Source of the DNA: Ganoderma boninense | Taxonomy: Eukaryota > Basidiomycota > Agaricomycetes > Polyporales > Polyporaceae | Assembly (NCBI GenBank): GCA_002900995.3 | Contig: CM035311.1 | Location: 434,001 to 498,000, forward strand | Length of the DNA: 64,000 nucleotides | Direction of reading: 5' to 3' | Shown here: positions 10,662 to 20,849 of the stretch, in pieces | Numbering within the stretch: position 1 is the stretch's first letter | Layout: every line of letters starts with the position of its first letter | Made by a program: the position numbers and the translations under genes | The notes under the pieces: generated by a model | The model's database searches: none | The model's input: only the letters and a program-made list of their open reading frames with translations | What the model was told of the DNA's origin: nothing

Positions 10662-13134
10662 ATGCCTCCGCGATCTCCTCGTAAGCGGCTTCGTCGGGGC
10701 CGAGTCGCCACCACTCCCATCGTCCACTACTCAGTTAACCTGCAAGAGAGACTGCCGTTGGAACTGATCTACGATGTAAGTCGTCAACACTGTTTGTCGG
10801 ATTCTGCTCATCTCAAATGTCACCAGATCTTCGGTTATCTCGCGCCAGTCGACCTGCTCCACCTGTCGCGCGTGCAGGTCCAATTGCGAGCGCTCGTCTT
10901 ACGCAAGACCACGACGACTGACAAGCTGTGGAGAGACGCTTTGAGCGACGTCACTGGCCTTCCGCCTTGTCCTTATTGGCTGACCCCACCCAGATATACA
11001 TCGCTGTGCTTTGAGAAGCATTGCGACATTTGTCTGGATGACGTCGACCCGTATGGAACATTATGGGATTTGTTCGCACGTTACTGTAACAAGTGCACAT
11101 CGTCAGTGTAGGACACCGTTTCTCTCTCCATTATACATGAATTAATCCCGCTATTGACTTAGATTGTCTTGTGATGATCCATTTGAAGGGCTTCGTCAAG
11201 GTCGGCACGGACGCGTCTATCATTCTCACCTGACGCTTCCGTCCGTGGTGTGTAAGAACCTTTATAGGCGGTTTCCCCGACGTTGGATTAAAAACTTCCC
11301 TCAGTGCCTGTTGGCGACGACTACGGGGTGTTCTATCATAGAAACGACGTCGAAAGCATCAGGAATGCGTTGAACTCGGCAGCGGGACACCTTGCAAAGA
11401 TGTCTATTCTGATCGAACGTCGCCTAGAAACAAGGCTCAAAGCACAGGTACGCATACAATCTGGATCCAAAGGTATCATTGTTTTGACGTCGTATATTAA
11501 GTGTGCTCGCCAATGCAGAACTTGGAAGGAAGCTTACATGCATGAGGAGATGAAGAGATTGTGGGGCATACAGCGCAACCGACGTAACGCGTAGGCGACA
11601 GTTGCTCCAGGTCGACATATTGTTACTCAAAACGCGTCTAGGATCATGGATCGAATGATCAATCTTGGATTTAGGGAGGAAGTCGTGGGCCTTGGGCTAT
11701 TCTACGACGGTTTATCGGGCGAGGCGCAACGATTAGTCATGCAGCCCAGAGAGCTCGACGAATCTGGTGAGTAATACTTGTGTCATCGTTCCGCTTTCCT
11801 GTCCTCATCTTACTGTGCAGAATGGAACCAAATCAAGCGCGTCCTCACATTGTTCCTCAACGCTCGTCGCGAGTTGCAGGCAAGAATTGATGCACGAGAC
11901 TTACAGCGCGGACGCCTTGCGTTGTTTGAGGAGGCCATCTCTTTGTACCGAAGTGATCTCCCAGCCGGTGTAGCGTGCCCGCACGCTGCTGACATGGCGG
12001 GATGCGTCGAAGTGCGCACTATCATTGACCTTGAATTTGACCCAGGGAATTTCTTATCACCCACGATCTTCCGTCGACTGGTCCCTCGGCTTGCCGAGAG
12101 ATGGAGAGCTGACGTGGAAGCTCAATTACTGGAGATTTCTCCCGAACTCTCGGTTGGTCAGACTTCCACAGAGGCGGATGTTTTCACCCTGCAGCGAACT
12201 CGGCGGTGCGCTGCTGTCCCTCCACCCCCTCCGTTTTCGCTTGCATGCGCAGGATTCAAGTGTTCTACCTGCAATCATCTGCTTTCACCGACCGCTGCCT
12301 TCTTCCACCCATGCTGTTATCCACGAAAGGAGGGCTGGGAGTTGACTGTCAATAATGAACAGTTTCTGGACGGGAGGTTGCCAGTGATCGATGTCGACAC
12401 ATATCAGAACGCCTGCTTGGTGCAGTTTGGCGGCCGCCTCCCTTGGTCTTCCTCCACACTTATCTCTATCTTTCCAACCATCGAAAAGATCGTCAAGACA
12501 TCCGGCGAGAGGCCCGGAGAATGCACCCCCGAGGCACTGGACAAAAAGAACGCTCATCTGGCTTGTACCCTCTGCTCTGACAAGGGATCTTCGTTGTTGG
12601 TCATGGGTTGGCGCCGTGCGGCAAGTGTCCCCGATCGTTTCGCGAAATCGCCAAGTTTATTGACCTATCTGGCAGGTTCGACACGCCAATGACGTGCATC
12701 CTGATCAAGATCCTGGTTGGAGACTGGTTCCTCCTGTTGTTGAGCGCAAGGTCGTCGAGTTGGAGTACCGTCGTCGTAAACTGGTCACTGCTGAAGCTGA
12801 CCGCCAAGCGTTCTGGGAATGCGCTGCCTGTGACTTCCCATTCTCGAGCGGTAGTAGTGGTGGCGGCCTCAATAGGAGTGCTACACATGTGATGCAGCAC
12901 GCGGAGCAAAGGTACGGTGGGAAGCTTGCAAGTAATGCTTCGCTGACTCTACAATTTGATCATAGACACTCAGTTGGACCATTCAGGGCCTATCTTCGCC
13001 AAAGCGCTGATTCGATGCCTTATTGCCATCCCGAGATTACGATTGTATCCTCAGGTCTGCGAAGCGATGAGCAGTGGGCTGCTGCTGCTAGGTCGAAGAC
13101 GTTGGTATTCATGACGTTGCCGGAGGGGTGGTAG
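10662..13134 (+). CDS. F-box protein, multi-exon
   Basis: Probable substrate adaptor of an SCF ubiquitin ligase. The basic N-terminus (MPPRSPRKRLRRGR) precedes a canonical F-box (LPLELIYDIFGYLAPVDLLH), split by a 51 bp intron at 10776-10826, then LWRDALSDVTGLPPCPYWL and a CDIC...CNKC pair. Middle exons (about 11163-11447, 11519-11760) carry the region common in mushroom F-box proteins: a Tyr-rich segment after VPVGDDYGVFYHR, a helix, then RIMDRMINLGFREE. After an intron ending at 11820, the EWNQIKRVLTLFLNARREL exon runs to about 12620. A GC-AG intron (12621-12675) joins it in phase to the last exon, with a zinc-like CAAC and H...H pair near 12830-12900, ending at 13134. Exons between 11100 and 11300 are the least certain. 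No leucine-rich repeat was seen. The target is unknown. Confidence 0.72.
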
Positions 13135-13430
13135 AAGATACGAAGGCATATTAAAGTACTTCTGCTTTGCTCTAATGAATTCCTGCCCTTCGACACTGTG
13201 GAATCATATACAGGGAGGGAGGGCGTAACGTAGTACATCAGACACGTGAACCGGGGACTGCCTCAAAGAGCACTGATCGTTGCACAGAAAGAAAGATAAC
13301 TTCAGTTCAAGGGGCAAGTATGGTCGCGTCCTTGCCTGCAGCGTAGCCTGTAGTCAGTCCCCAACTTCTGGTTCATGAAACGAGAATCATCACGCACCAG
13401 GGGAGACCTCGGCAGGCTCCTTCGCCTTCT
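13135..13430. other. Short intergenic stretch
   Basis: 3' flank of the F-box gene and, on the other strand, of the unrecognised gene that follows. Nothing else is seen. Confidence 0.3.
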
Positions 13431-14660
13431 TCAAGTGTTCTCGAGGAGCCGCTTCGTGGCCCGCGCATAGCCCGCGCGCCCGTGCGAGTACGATTGGTTC
13501 CTGTCACCGGGTGGGTTCGTCACATATCGCCCCTGGTGCTCTTCGGACGCATGGTACGTGTTTGCAACGATACCCGCGCGTCTAGACTTGAATATCGCGG
13601 TGGATCTCCACAGTACAAGCAATGCCCCGCGCGGCGTTCAAAATGTGGGCGTGCTTGAAAAGCTGGAGAAACCCGCCGCCAACAAAGCCCTTGGTACCAT
13701 CATGGAGAGTGATGCTAATAGGAAGGACGTCGGCATGCGGAGGGAGTCTCTCTAAGGGGAGTGTAAGCAGCATACCTAGGCGGCCGAAGTCCTCGAGTTC
13801 TTCGACATACCGCGCGACGACCTTCAGGGCGATTTCCGTATGTCAAACCCTGTCAGCTGATATTCACCGCATAGGAGGGGAAGACGGAGCAGTACATTGG
13901 GGTTAGATGTCCGCTCTCGGAGGCGCAATATCCTACTGCGGGTCGACATCGAACGCGCAGAATGCCTTGCTCTCGAAGTCGAAGGGGGCGCACGACGTCG
14001 GATACATACCACGCGTTGCGTTGGATCCTCTTGTGTGCGTACACGGAGCTGCGCACGAGCAGGGGGATGTTCCTGACGACGGGCTCGACGGACGAGACGA
14101 CCGCCGAGGTCGTCATCGCGGGGGTCTGGATGCCGCTCTCGGCGGCCACGTCCAGTTGTATGCGCTCCGATCCAACGTTGGAAATGACGTGCGTTTTGAA
14201 GTCCATAAATTTTGCACCAAGCGCGCGCATGAGGTAGCTCAGATGGTTGGGTGGTGATGAGGACGTCGGTGCCCTAAATGCGACACTTCGAACACACTGT
14301 TTAAGCCTCTTTGTCGTCATTGACCTCGTGGGGAGAGATAGGCGTCAGTACGAACCATCACGTTACGGAGATAGAGCGGACGATTTACTCAAGATCAGTG
14401 CTCGAGCTGCTCAGTGCTCACCGACGCGAGTTGACTGCGAACTCGACGGCACGAAGGAGGCGGGGCTCTTCAATGCCTCCCCGCCTCGCGGCCCTGGGAC
14501 AGAGGAGGGAGGATGAATGCTATCTCGGCGTGAAAAAATGCCTACAACCCACTTACAGTAGTAGTAGTACGTGAGGCCGTGCGGTTGAAACGTGAGTCCT
14601 TGTAGAGGCTGCAGAAGACTTGGAGATCCGACGGGTCGGACTTCACGTGGGCGCTTACCA
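13431..14660 (-). CDS. Unrecognised multi-exon gene
   Basis: Coding potential is inferred from several minus-strand exons with protein-like composition: DLQVFCSLYKDSRFNRTAS (about 14650-14580), an exon around 14200-14010 containing ISNVGSERIQLDVAAESG and VVSSVEPVVRNIPLLVRSS, a short exon EIALKVVARYVEELEDFGRL near 13830-13780 with a GTATGC donor, and one or two exons down to 13431. Splice sites are plausible but the joins are not secured, and I do not recognise a domain. The 5' end is unclear because the upstream part runs into a 10 bp tandem repeat and an R1-like fragment, so the gene may be truncated. Confidence 0.3.
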
Positions 14661-14680
14661 TGCCATAAATGGAATGCGGG

Positions 14681-14730
14681 AGATGGCGGGAGATGGCGGG
14701 AGATGGCGGGAGATGGCGGGAGATGGCGGG
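14681..14730 (+). repeat. 10 bp minisatellite, five units
   Basis: Five perfect head-to-tail copies of AGATGGCGGG, preceded by a partial unit (AATGCGGG). The unit is not a multiple of three, so length changes would shift any frame through it. Confidence 0.9.
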
Positions 14731-14820
14731 ATTCGCGAATGTTCGGTCTGTCTCTTCCCGCCACCTGCCCGCCACCCCTGCGCGGCCGCCGTTCTTGCAG
14801 TACGCACCAGCACTACGCTC

Positions 14821-14950
14821 GCCACGTCTGACGACGATAGCTAGCCCAGCGCGACTCCGTCTGGTCTGGTTCTGCGCGCTGCGTGCGGCCAGCCATCGGG
14901 TCGCGGGGCGGTGCTGGAGTCGGTGCTGGCAGCGCTGTGGTGCACCCTGT
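14821..14950 (-). repeat. Diverged, inverted fragment of repeat R1
   Basis: Read on the minus strand, this matches the middle of R1: the CGCTGCCAGCACCGACTCC core, then a CGACCCG-TGGCTGGCC segment, then GAGTCGCG-TGGGCTAG and ATCGTCGTC, in the same order with substitutions and small gaps. It shows R1 is an older family with at least one degenerate member here, as well as two recent copies. Confidence 0.65.
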
Positions 14951-16969
14951 CCCGCACCCGCCGTCATCACGCCCCTCCTCTCCTCCCCTCTCTGCTGCTC
15001 GCTACCTCTCCCGTGCCACCGGCCGTCCTCGTCGTGGCCTACGTTTCGAACTCTGGTACGTCTTTCCATACCCTAGGACGTGAGTAGCCGTAACGCAGTC
15101 TGCCAGGGTTCTGGTTCTCCGCCAAACTTATGCAGCGGCCGTGATCCGCAGTCTTCCTCTCCTCCGCTAGGGCCTCGTATGTCCCTTCATCCGCCTAGTC
15201 GCGTCCAATACTGACCTTGCTGCATGGTGGCTGCCTTTCGTTCTAGGACTGTTGTCTGGCACGCCTCCTCGACGGCTGACCCTCGTCGCCTCGGTTTGAG
15301 TGCAGGGAGGAAGGTGGGGCGGTGTGCCACTGTTCGCCTCTGTAGGGAGAGACGTCGTGGGTAAGCCTCCGTTTGCGCTTTCGAAGTATCTCTATTCTAA
15401 TCGCCTTCCCGCATGGGATGATCTTGGATCCTCCCCAGTTTCCAAGTATGTGCGAGTCAGGGACTTGTGCGTCGTGGACCTGTAGGAAGATTTTCCCCTC
15501 TGGCTGGTGGTTCGTGCACGTGGAGAAATCTATGGCTCTGTTTGAAGAGGCATGTAGTGTTTTGCGCCTGGCTGTCCGGCTGCTGCTCGCCTGACAAGCT
15601 AGTCTCAGCCGTAGTGGTGCGCAGGATTTACCACCACGGAGCCGCTTGAGGTACACTAGGAAGCGCGCAGTCTCGACGGAGACTCCTGTTGAGAAAGATT
15701 TATGCTTCGTCGATATAACTCTTAGTATTTAGCGACGTGAGAAGGCGGAGGCCTGGTTTCAGTACACACGTCGCTGTGCTTACATGTTATTGGTTGTTGA
15801 CACGATATGTCGGCTGCAGGCACAATATGAGTATGCAAAATCAGACTCCCAACGTGAACTTAACAGCGAGAATACCGGGACTCAGGCGCTGGAGTGCGAC
15901 TCGCGGCCATACAAGGACGCGCTTGATACGACAGATGGTAGGTAAGTACATGGCATGTACTAGGGTGAGGTGGGTAGCGCGAATATGCAACTTCGCGGAC
16001 TCGCAAGAGCGTGCTGGCGAGAGGGAGCACAGGATGAGCCTCGGATGGGACGCGGTCCCAAGGGGACGAGCGCGCTTAGCTGGCGGCGGCGAACAGTCTC
16101 GAGCAGACATCCGCACCTTCCCCGCTCCTGCATACTCAAGCCAGGCTCGCGCCCTCCGCTCAGGAGCGTTGGGAGTACCAGCGGGAGCAGGAGGACCGCC
16201 CTAACCAGACCTGGCCGGCTGGACAGTGCCGTAGCGGGTCATCCTGTCTACATAAAACATTGTTTACACTCATAATATTCATGTTGATTATTGGCGCCCT
16301 CCGATGATCGGCTTGCGGAGACTGTTGACCTTTGACATCGAGACAAAGGCAGGACGGAGTTGTAATTGGGCTCTGGGTCGGAGCCCAGACAAAGTCGGGC
16401 GAAATGAGAATGGATCTCAGATTCCAGATCCGATCAAAAGGAGAGATTTCGCACGCATTTGTCGGCATTCCAAGTGTGATGTGGGCTCCCAGATTTGGGT
16501 CCCGCCCAAAATGGATCCAAAGGCGGGCAAAACTTCAAATTCGGACGAGGCCGAAATCGATGACAAATTGCTGACAAAGGTGAGTGCATGTCCAGACTTT
16601 GTCTCACTTTTTACACGGTGTCAATTTCCCAGATGCCTGTCGTGTTAATGTTTGTCGTTCAGGCACGGCATCGGCTGCAATCTATACTATTGGTCTTACT
16701 CCACAACGTTTACTCCCCCGACTTTTTGTTTCTCCCCGACCCATGCAGCTTTCCAGGACCAACATCCTCTGCTCCCCAGCAGCCAAACCGACGACGCTGG
16801 GACGGTCATAGCGAGCAGAAGAGACGGCCGAAGATCCCACTGCCGAGGAATGATCCGTGCATGTCTATAAACGGTGTCGTGCTCACGTTGCCATGGCGGA
16901 TAGACGCAGCGACACTCGCCCACCCTCATCAACACCCTGTCCCGGCCTCCATGACGCTCGCCAGCCAGC
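14951..16969. other. Long region without a recognised gene
   Basis: Open frames up to about 155 codons on both strands, none with motifs or a convincing exon chain. A frame at 16304-16648 gives a Lys/Asp-rich peptide with no family match. The right end should contain the promoter of the surface protein gene at 16970. Confidence 0.3.
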
Positions 16970-18101
16970 ATGCCCATGTTCCAGTGCCGCCGGCGGGCTG
17001 CCTGGCCATGGTGCGGCGCCGTCGTCGCCCTCAGGCTCGAGCTCATCGCTATCGTGGTCCTCCTTCACTTCCTCTCCGTCGCCCGCGCCAACGTCAACAT
17101 CACCCTCTCGGACGACGCTAGCCAGATCACCTATAGTCCACCCGCGTGTGGCCTGACGCTTTCCTCGGCCGGCACCGGAAACTGCAGCAGTTCGTGGTAA
17201 GTGTGTCATCGCTCCCGATTGCCTTCCAGCCTTGGCCCTGAGCCCGCGTCGACTGCAGGCAAATCGTCACTTCGAACGCATCTTCTGGCGGCACTCTCAC
17301 TACAACCTCCGGAGCTAACAATGCAAGCGGAGGACTGATACCCCAGCTGTTTCTCACCGTCCGAGGTACGTCTCGCCTCCCCTTTCGCGATTGCATCACG
17401 TCCGAGGCCCCGTCCCACCGCAGTGGCCAGGATTCATTTGGTCGTGTGCTGTGTTTCGTCTATATGACAGCACCGCCGCCGGCAAACAACCTCCCCGATC
17501 TCGTGCGCTGATGCATGTATGTATGATCGTGTGTAGCCCTCGCTCTGTCGATCAGGACGTCCAACGACTCCACGGCAATCGTCAACGTATCGGTCTCCAC
17601 CACCACCCCCGTCGTGTCCGTCACCTCGCAGTTCAACTCGTCCATACAGCCCATCCGGATCATCGGGCTCGTCGAGGATCGCCTCACCACCCTTGCCTTG
17701 ACCTTCGAGGAATCGAATCGGACGACCTTTCTCGGGATTGACTCCATCATCGTAACGGTTTCGGATAACAAGTGAGCGTAACCTCTCACATCAAACACAT
17801 TGCTTGTGTTAACCTTGATTCTAGCACTACGCCCTTCGTCGCTCCTTCAATACCACCGTCGACACCTCTCCCCACCGTCACCCCCTCCATCGTTATACCC
17901 ACTCCATCCTCTCTCTCCCGAAGCGGACAGACGCCTGGCGACATCGCGGCAGAAGTCCTCGGTGCGCTCCTAGGGACCGCCCTTCTCGTCACCGGCACCG
18001 TCCTCGTCCTTCTCTTCTACCGCAAGCGCAAGCGGAAGAGCGCCGCATCCCAAGACCCAGATCCTCCCGAGATACGCCCGGAGGACATCCCAGGAACATG
18101 A
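16970..18101 (+). CDS. Single-pass surface protein with Ser/Thr/Pro stalk
   Basis: Exon 1 (16970-17196) begins with a hydrophobic leader (ELIAIVVLLHFLSVARA), followed directly by NVNITLSDDASQITYSPPAC. Mushroom type I membrane proteins often start their ectodomain this way. Exon 2 (17259-17365) completes a Trp codon and adds several N-glycosylation sequons. A later exon (from about 17557) has NDS, NVS and NSS sequons. The last exon has a Thr/Pro/Ser stalk, a transmembrane span (EVLGALLGTALLVTGTVLVL), a basic stop-transfer YRKRKRK and a short acidic tail ending at 18101. The topology resembles fungal wall-stress sensors of the Mid2/WSC kind, but no cysteine-rich WSC domain is present. Phase across 17366-17556 does not resolve simply, so a small exon may be missed there. 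Confidence 0.6.
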
Positions 18102-20849
18102 CTGTGACTACGAACGATCGTACCCATGTCCTGTCCTGTGCGCCATACACGCCGTCCCTCGCTTCGTACTCGTACTCGCACTCGTATTCTATTCGCTCTT
18201 CCTCGTCGCTCTCTTTGCTCGCTCTGGTCCAAGCAACTGCTTACTCTCGCTCAGGGTCTCTCAACGGAGTGTATATATACCATGTACGACCACCGCCCCT
18301 ACTACTACGCCCGGACGCCTAGACTCCGCGTACCGTATCCTTCGCGTAATCCCAGGCAGGAGCGCGCACAGCAAAGTAAATAAGTAATATGTACATTATT
18401 TCACCCCCATCCCCTCCTTCCAAGAGTCCAGTTCCAGCTGCGGCGCGCATGCACGCCCTGCCCCCATCTGCCGCGAGACTCGGCGGCCGCCCAGGTGTGT
18501 GTCTTCCATTCCTCTGCCTCCCCCCCCCTTTTTTTTTCCTCCATCGCACTCTCGCCGCGCCGGCCAAGTGCTGCTGTTGCCATGGACGTGATAGTGATAT
18601 CATGACGAAGCCGCCGAACCGCCGGAATGGACTGCGCCTTCGGCCTGGTGCGTCGTCGTCCCGCCTTTCTATCATCGCCAGGGTGCGCTGACCACTTCGG
18701 ACACTGGCAGCGGCGGGGCCGCTTCGCAGCTTCGTGTCGAGCGACGAGCATCGGGGCTTGGCTTCTCGTGAAGTTTTCGCTGTCCAGGGCAGGTACCGTC
18801 ATGCCGTGCCGTCCTACTTGCGGTGTATGCATCGCGTTCGCGCTGTCAGGAAGTCCGGGTTCTGCACGAGCAGACGGAGATTACGGCGGCCTGCGTAGTT
18901 CCAACTCGAGCGCCCGAGCGCCCGCGAAGTGGACCTGGCTCAGTGCGGACCGGAGAGATGCACACTGCACACCGTGACGTCGATATCTATCAGGGGACGT
19001 CCGCCATCGCGCCGGGGCTACGTAGCACGGATACTAGGGAGGTGTGTGTGTCTGTATCTGTATCGGGGGAGGCACGTCCTGTCGTCCGTCGAGGATTGTA
19101 CCGGGCGAAGATGCGAGTTTGGCGGTGCTCAACCACGATCATGGACTCTGGGACTCGCGCATCGCGCACTACTACTAGTCTGAACACCAATACAGGACGA
19201 GGGATGCAAGAGGACGCTTCGTCCCTCTATATATGCGCATGGCGCGCTTCGTCAACGCTGATTTTGAAGACCCAGGCCGATCGTCCAGGTGAGTCTCGGT
19301 GGGGGCGCTTCCCGCTCATGCTAGTCGTAAGTACGCGTGCGGTCTCGCTGACTACTGTCTTCTGCCTCGTCGTACAGGGCCATTCCCCTGCTCGTCGGCC
19401 GAACTGGCCAGGTCCTAGGACTGTGGCGTGAGCGCTGCTCCCTGGTCATATCTTTCTTTCCACTAGGTACTAGCAAATGAGAGGGAGCCTGAGCGAGGAT
19501 GGACGGCTCGAATGTCCGAGGCCGCGCGCACCCCGCCGCCGGCTGGCCCCGTTGAAAGTTACTCGGTGGCCTTGGCGAGATATCGGTAGCAGTCCAAAGA
19601 TGCCTCAGAACATACAATGAGAAAGCATTTCTTGCAAAAGGAGACAACAGAGGTGGGAAATGGTCGTGGTCGAGTTGAATCAGAAGGTCCTCCAAAGCTG
19701 AACCTCTCGGCGAAGGCCGCGCGGGGACTATCGGAGTTGGAACTTAATACTTGGCGGTCGCAAGTGCCATTTGACCTCGCACGACAATGCTCGACATTCT
19801 TCCGAGGCTACCTCAATATTCATTCTTTGACACCGTGGTGAGCAACGTACACAATGAATACGATACTTATCTTATGTCTAGCCGGGAACTCGATCCCAAG
19901 TCTCGAAGCAGTCTCGAGGAGCCGGCATGAGACCTCGGGCGCCTGAACCGTTGACGAAGGATGGGCCCTGTGTGGTTATGTGGGCCTGAGGAGGTTTTAC
20001 TTCGGGAGTTGATCAGGTCCGTCATCCAGCACTGCCTCAGAACTCGGCGCGCGATATGGACTAACTCATGCTCTACTCTGTAAGGTCCTTCCTGGGCATC
20101 ACTCACCGTCCTAGGCTGGACCCGTGGGGAACGACCGAGGAGCTCCAGTTCGGTGCGTAGTATTGATGTGATCGCCTCGTCGTGACGGACATGCTGGTCA
20201 GTGCCTTTCAGCTGACATTGCCAGAGCTCAAGCGCTTTCAGGATTTCTGTTTTTCGTGTTGGATGTTCACGGCATCTACGTAGGAGCAGAGGACTTGAAG
20301 CTGTGCAGTCTGTCTCTCTTGCTGTGGATGGTCCCATTACAGCCATATCTAGGCGACTCGTTGCTCCGTACGCAGATGCCCTCTTCTACCTGCCAGCCTA
20401 GTTGCCGTCAAGCTGACAACACTAGCACCGCGTCCCAAACTTAGAGAGCCGAAGTCTGCGTCCTCTTGATCCGCAGCGCGGTGGAGATACTGCTCACGGT
20501 GCTCGCGCGCCCAGCCTGTACCCGGGATCGACTACGTTGGACTCGCTCAGGGCACCCTGATATTCACATTCAACTCCTCCCGCCAGTGCATGTCAACCAC
20601 TATCCAACCAACTACACGACAACTTTCACACAACATCTCCCTCGCTCCACAACCTTCCTCTCGGCCTTCGACCGCTGTCCTCGACTCGGACGCGTCAACC
20701 TTGACCTAAACCCCTGCTATCAAGCGTTCCTTCACTGTCGGATAACCGCACACATATTGCTCTCGGACACACACATGCTCACAACACAACACGCCATCGA
20801 CACGCGCCCTCTTCCACCATGTCATTGTCATCTCCGCCCCACAGATCCC
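18102..20849. other. Long region, no secure gene
   Basis: Contains a C9-T9 homopolymer run near 18520-18540 and several open frames. The best coding candidate is 19867-20346 (-), with helical segments such as ILKALELWQCQLKG and ITSILRTELELLG, but no family is recognised. An orphan copy of the F-box promoter module lies at 19707-19746 and is listed separately. Confidence 0.3.
19707..19746 (+). promoter_or_regulatory. Orphan copy of the F1/F2 promoter module
   Basis: Shares CGGCGAAGGCCG, then ACTATCGGAGTTGGAACTTA, with the module upstream of F1 (26660-26700), and the same on the other strand upstream of F2 (38486-38525). Weaker similarity continues about 60 bp downstream (CAATGCTCGAC against CAATATTGCTCGAC), but no F-box coding sequence follows. 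It marks a lost or decayed gene-pair copy. Confidence 0.6.

Noticed and set aside
14620..15076. Plus-strand frames with repeated EMAGDGGRWR
   Set aside because: Produced by the 10 bp minisatellite; the unit is not a multiple of three and has no flanking coding support.
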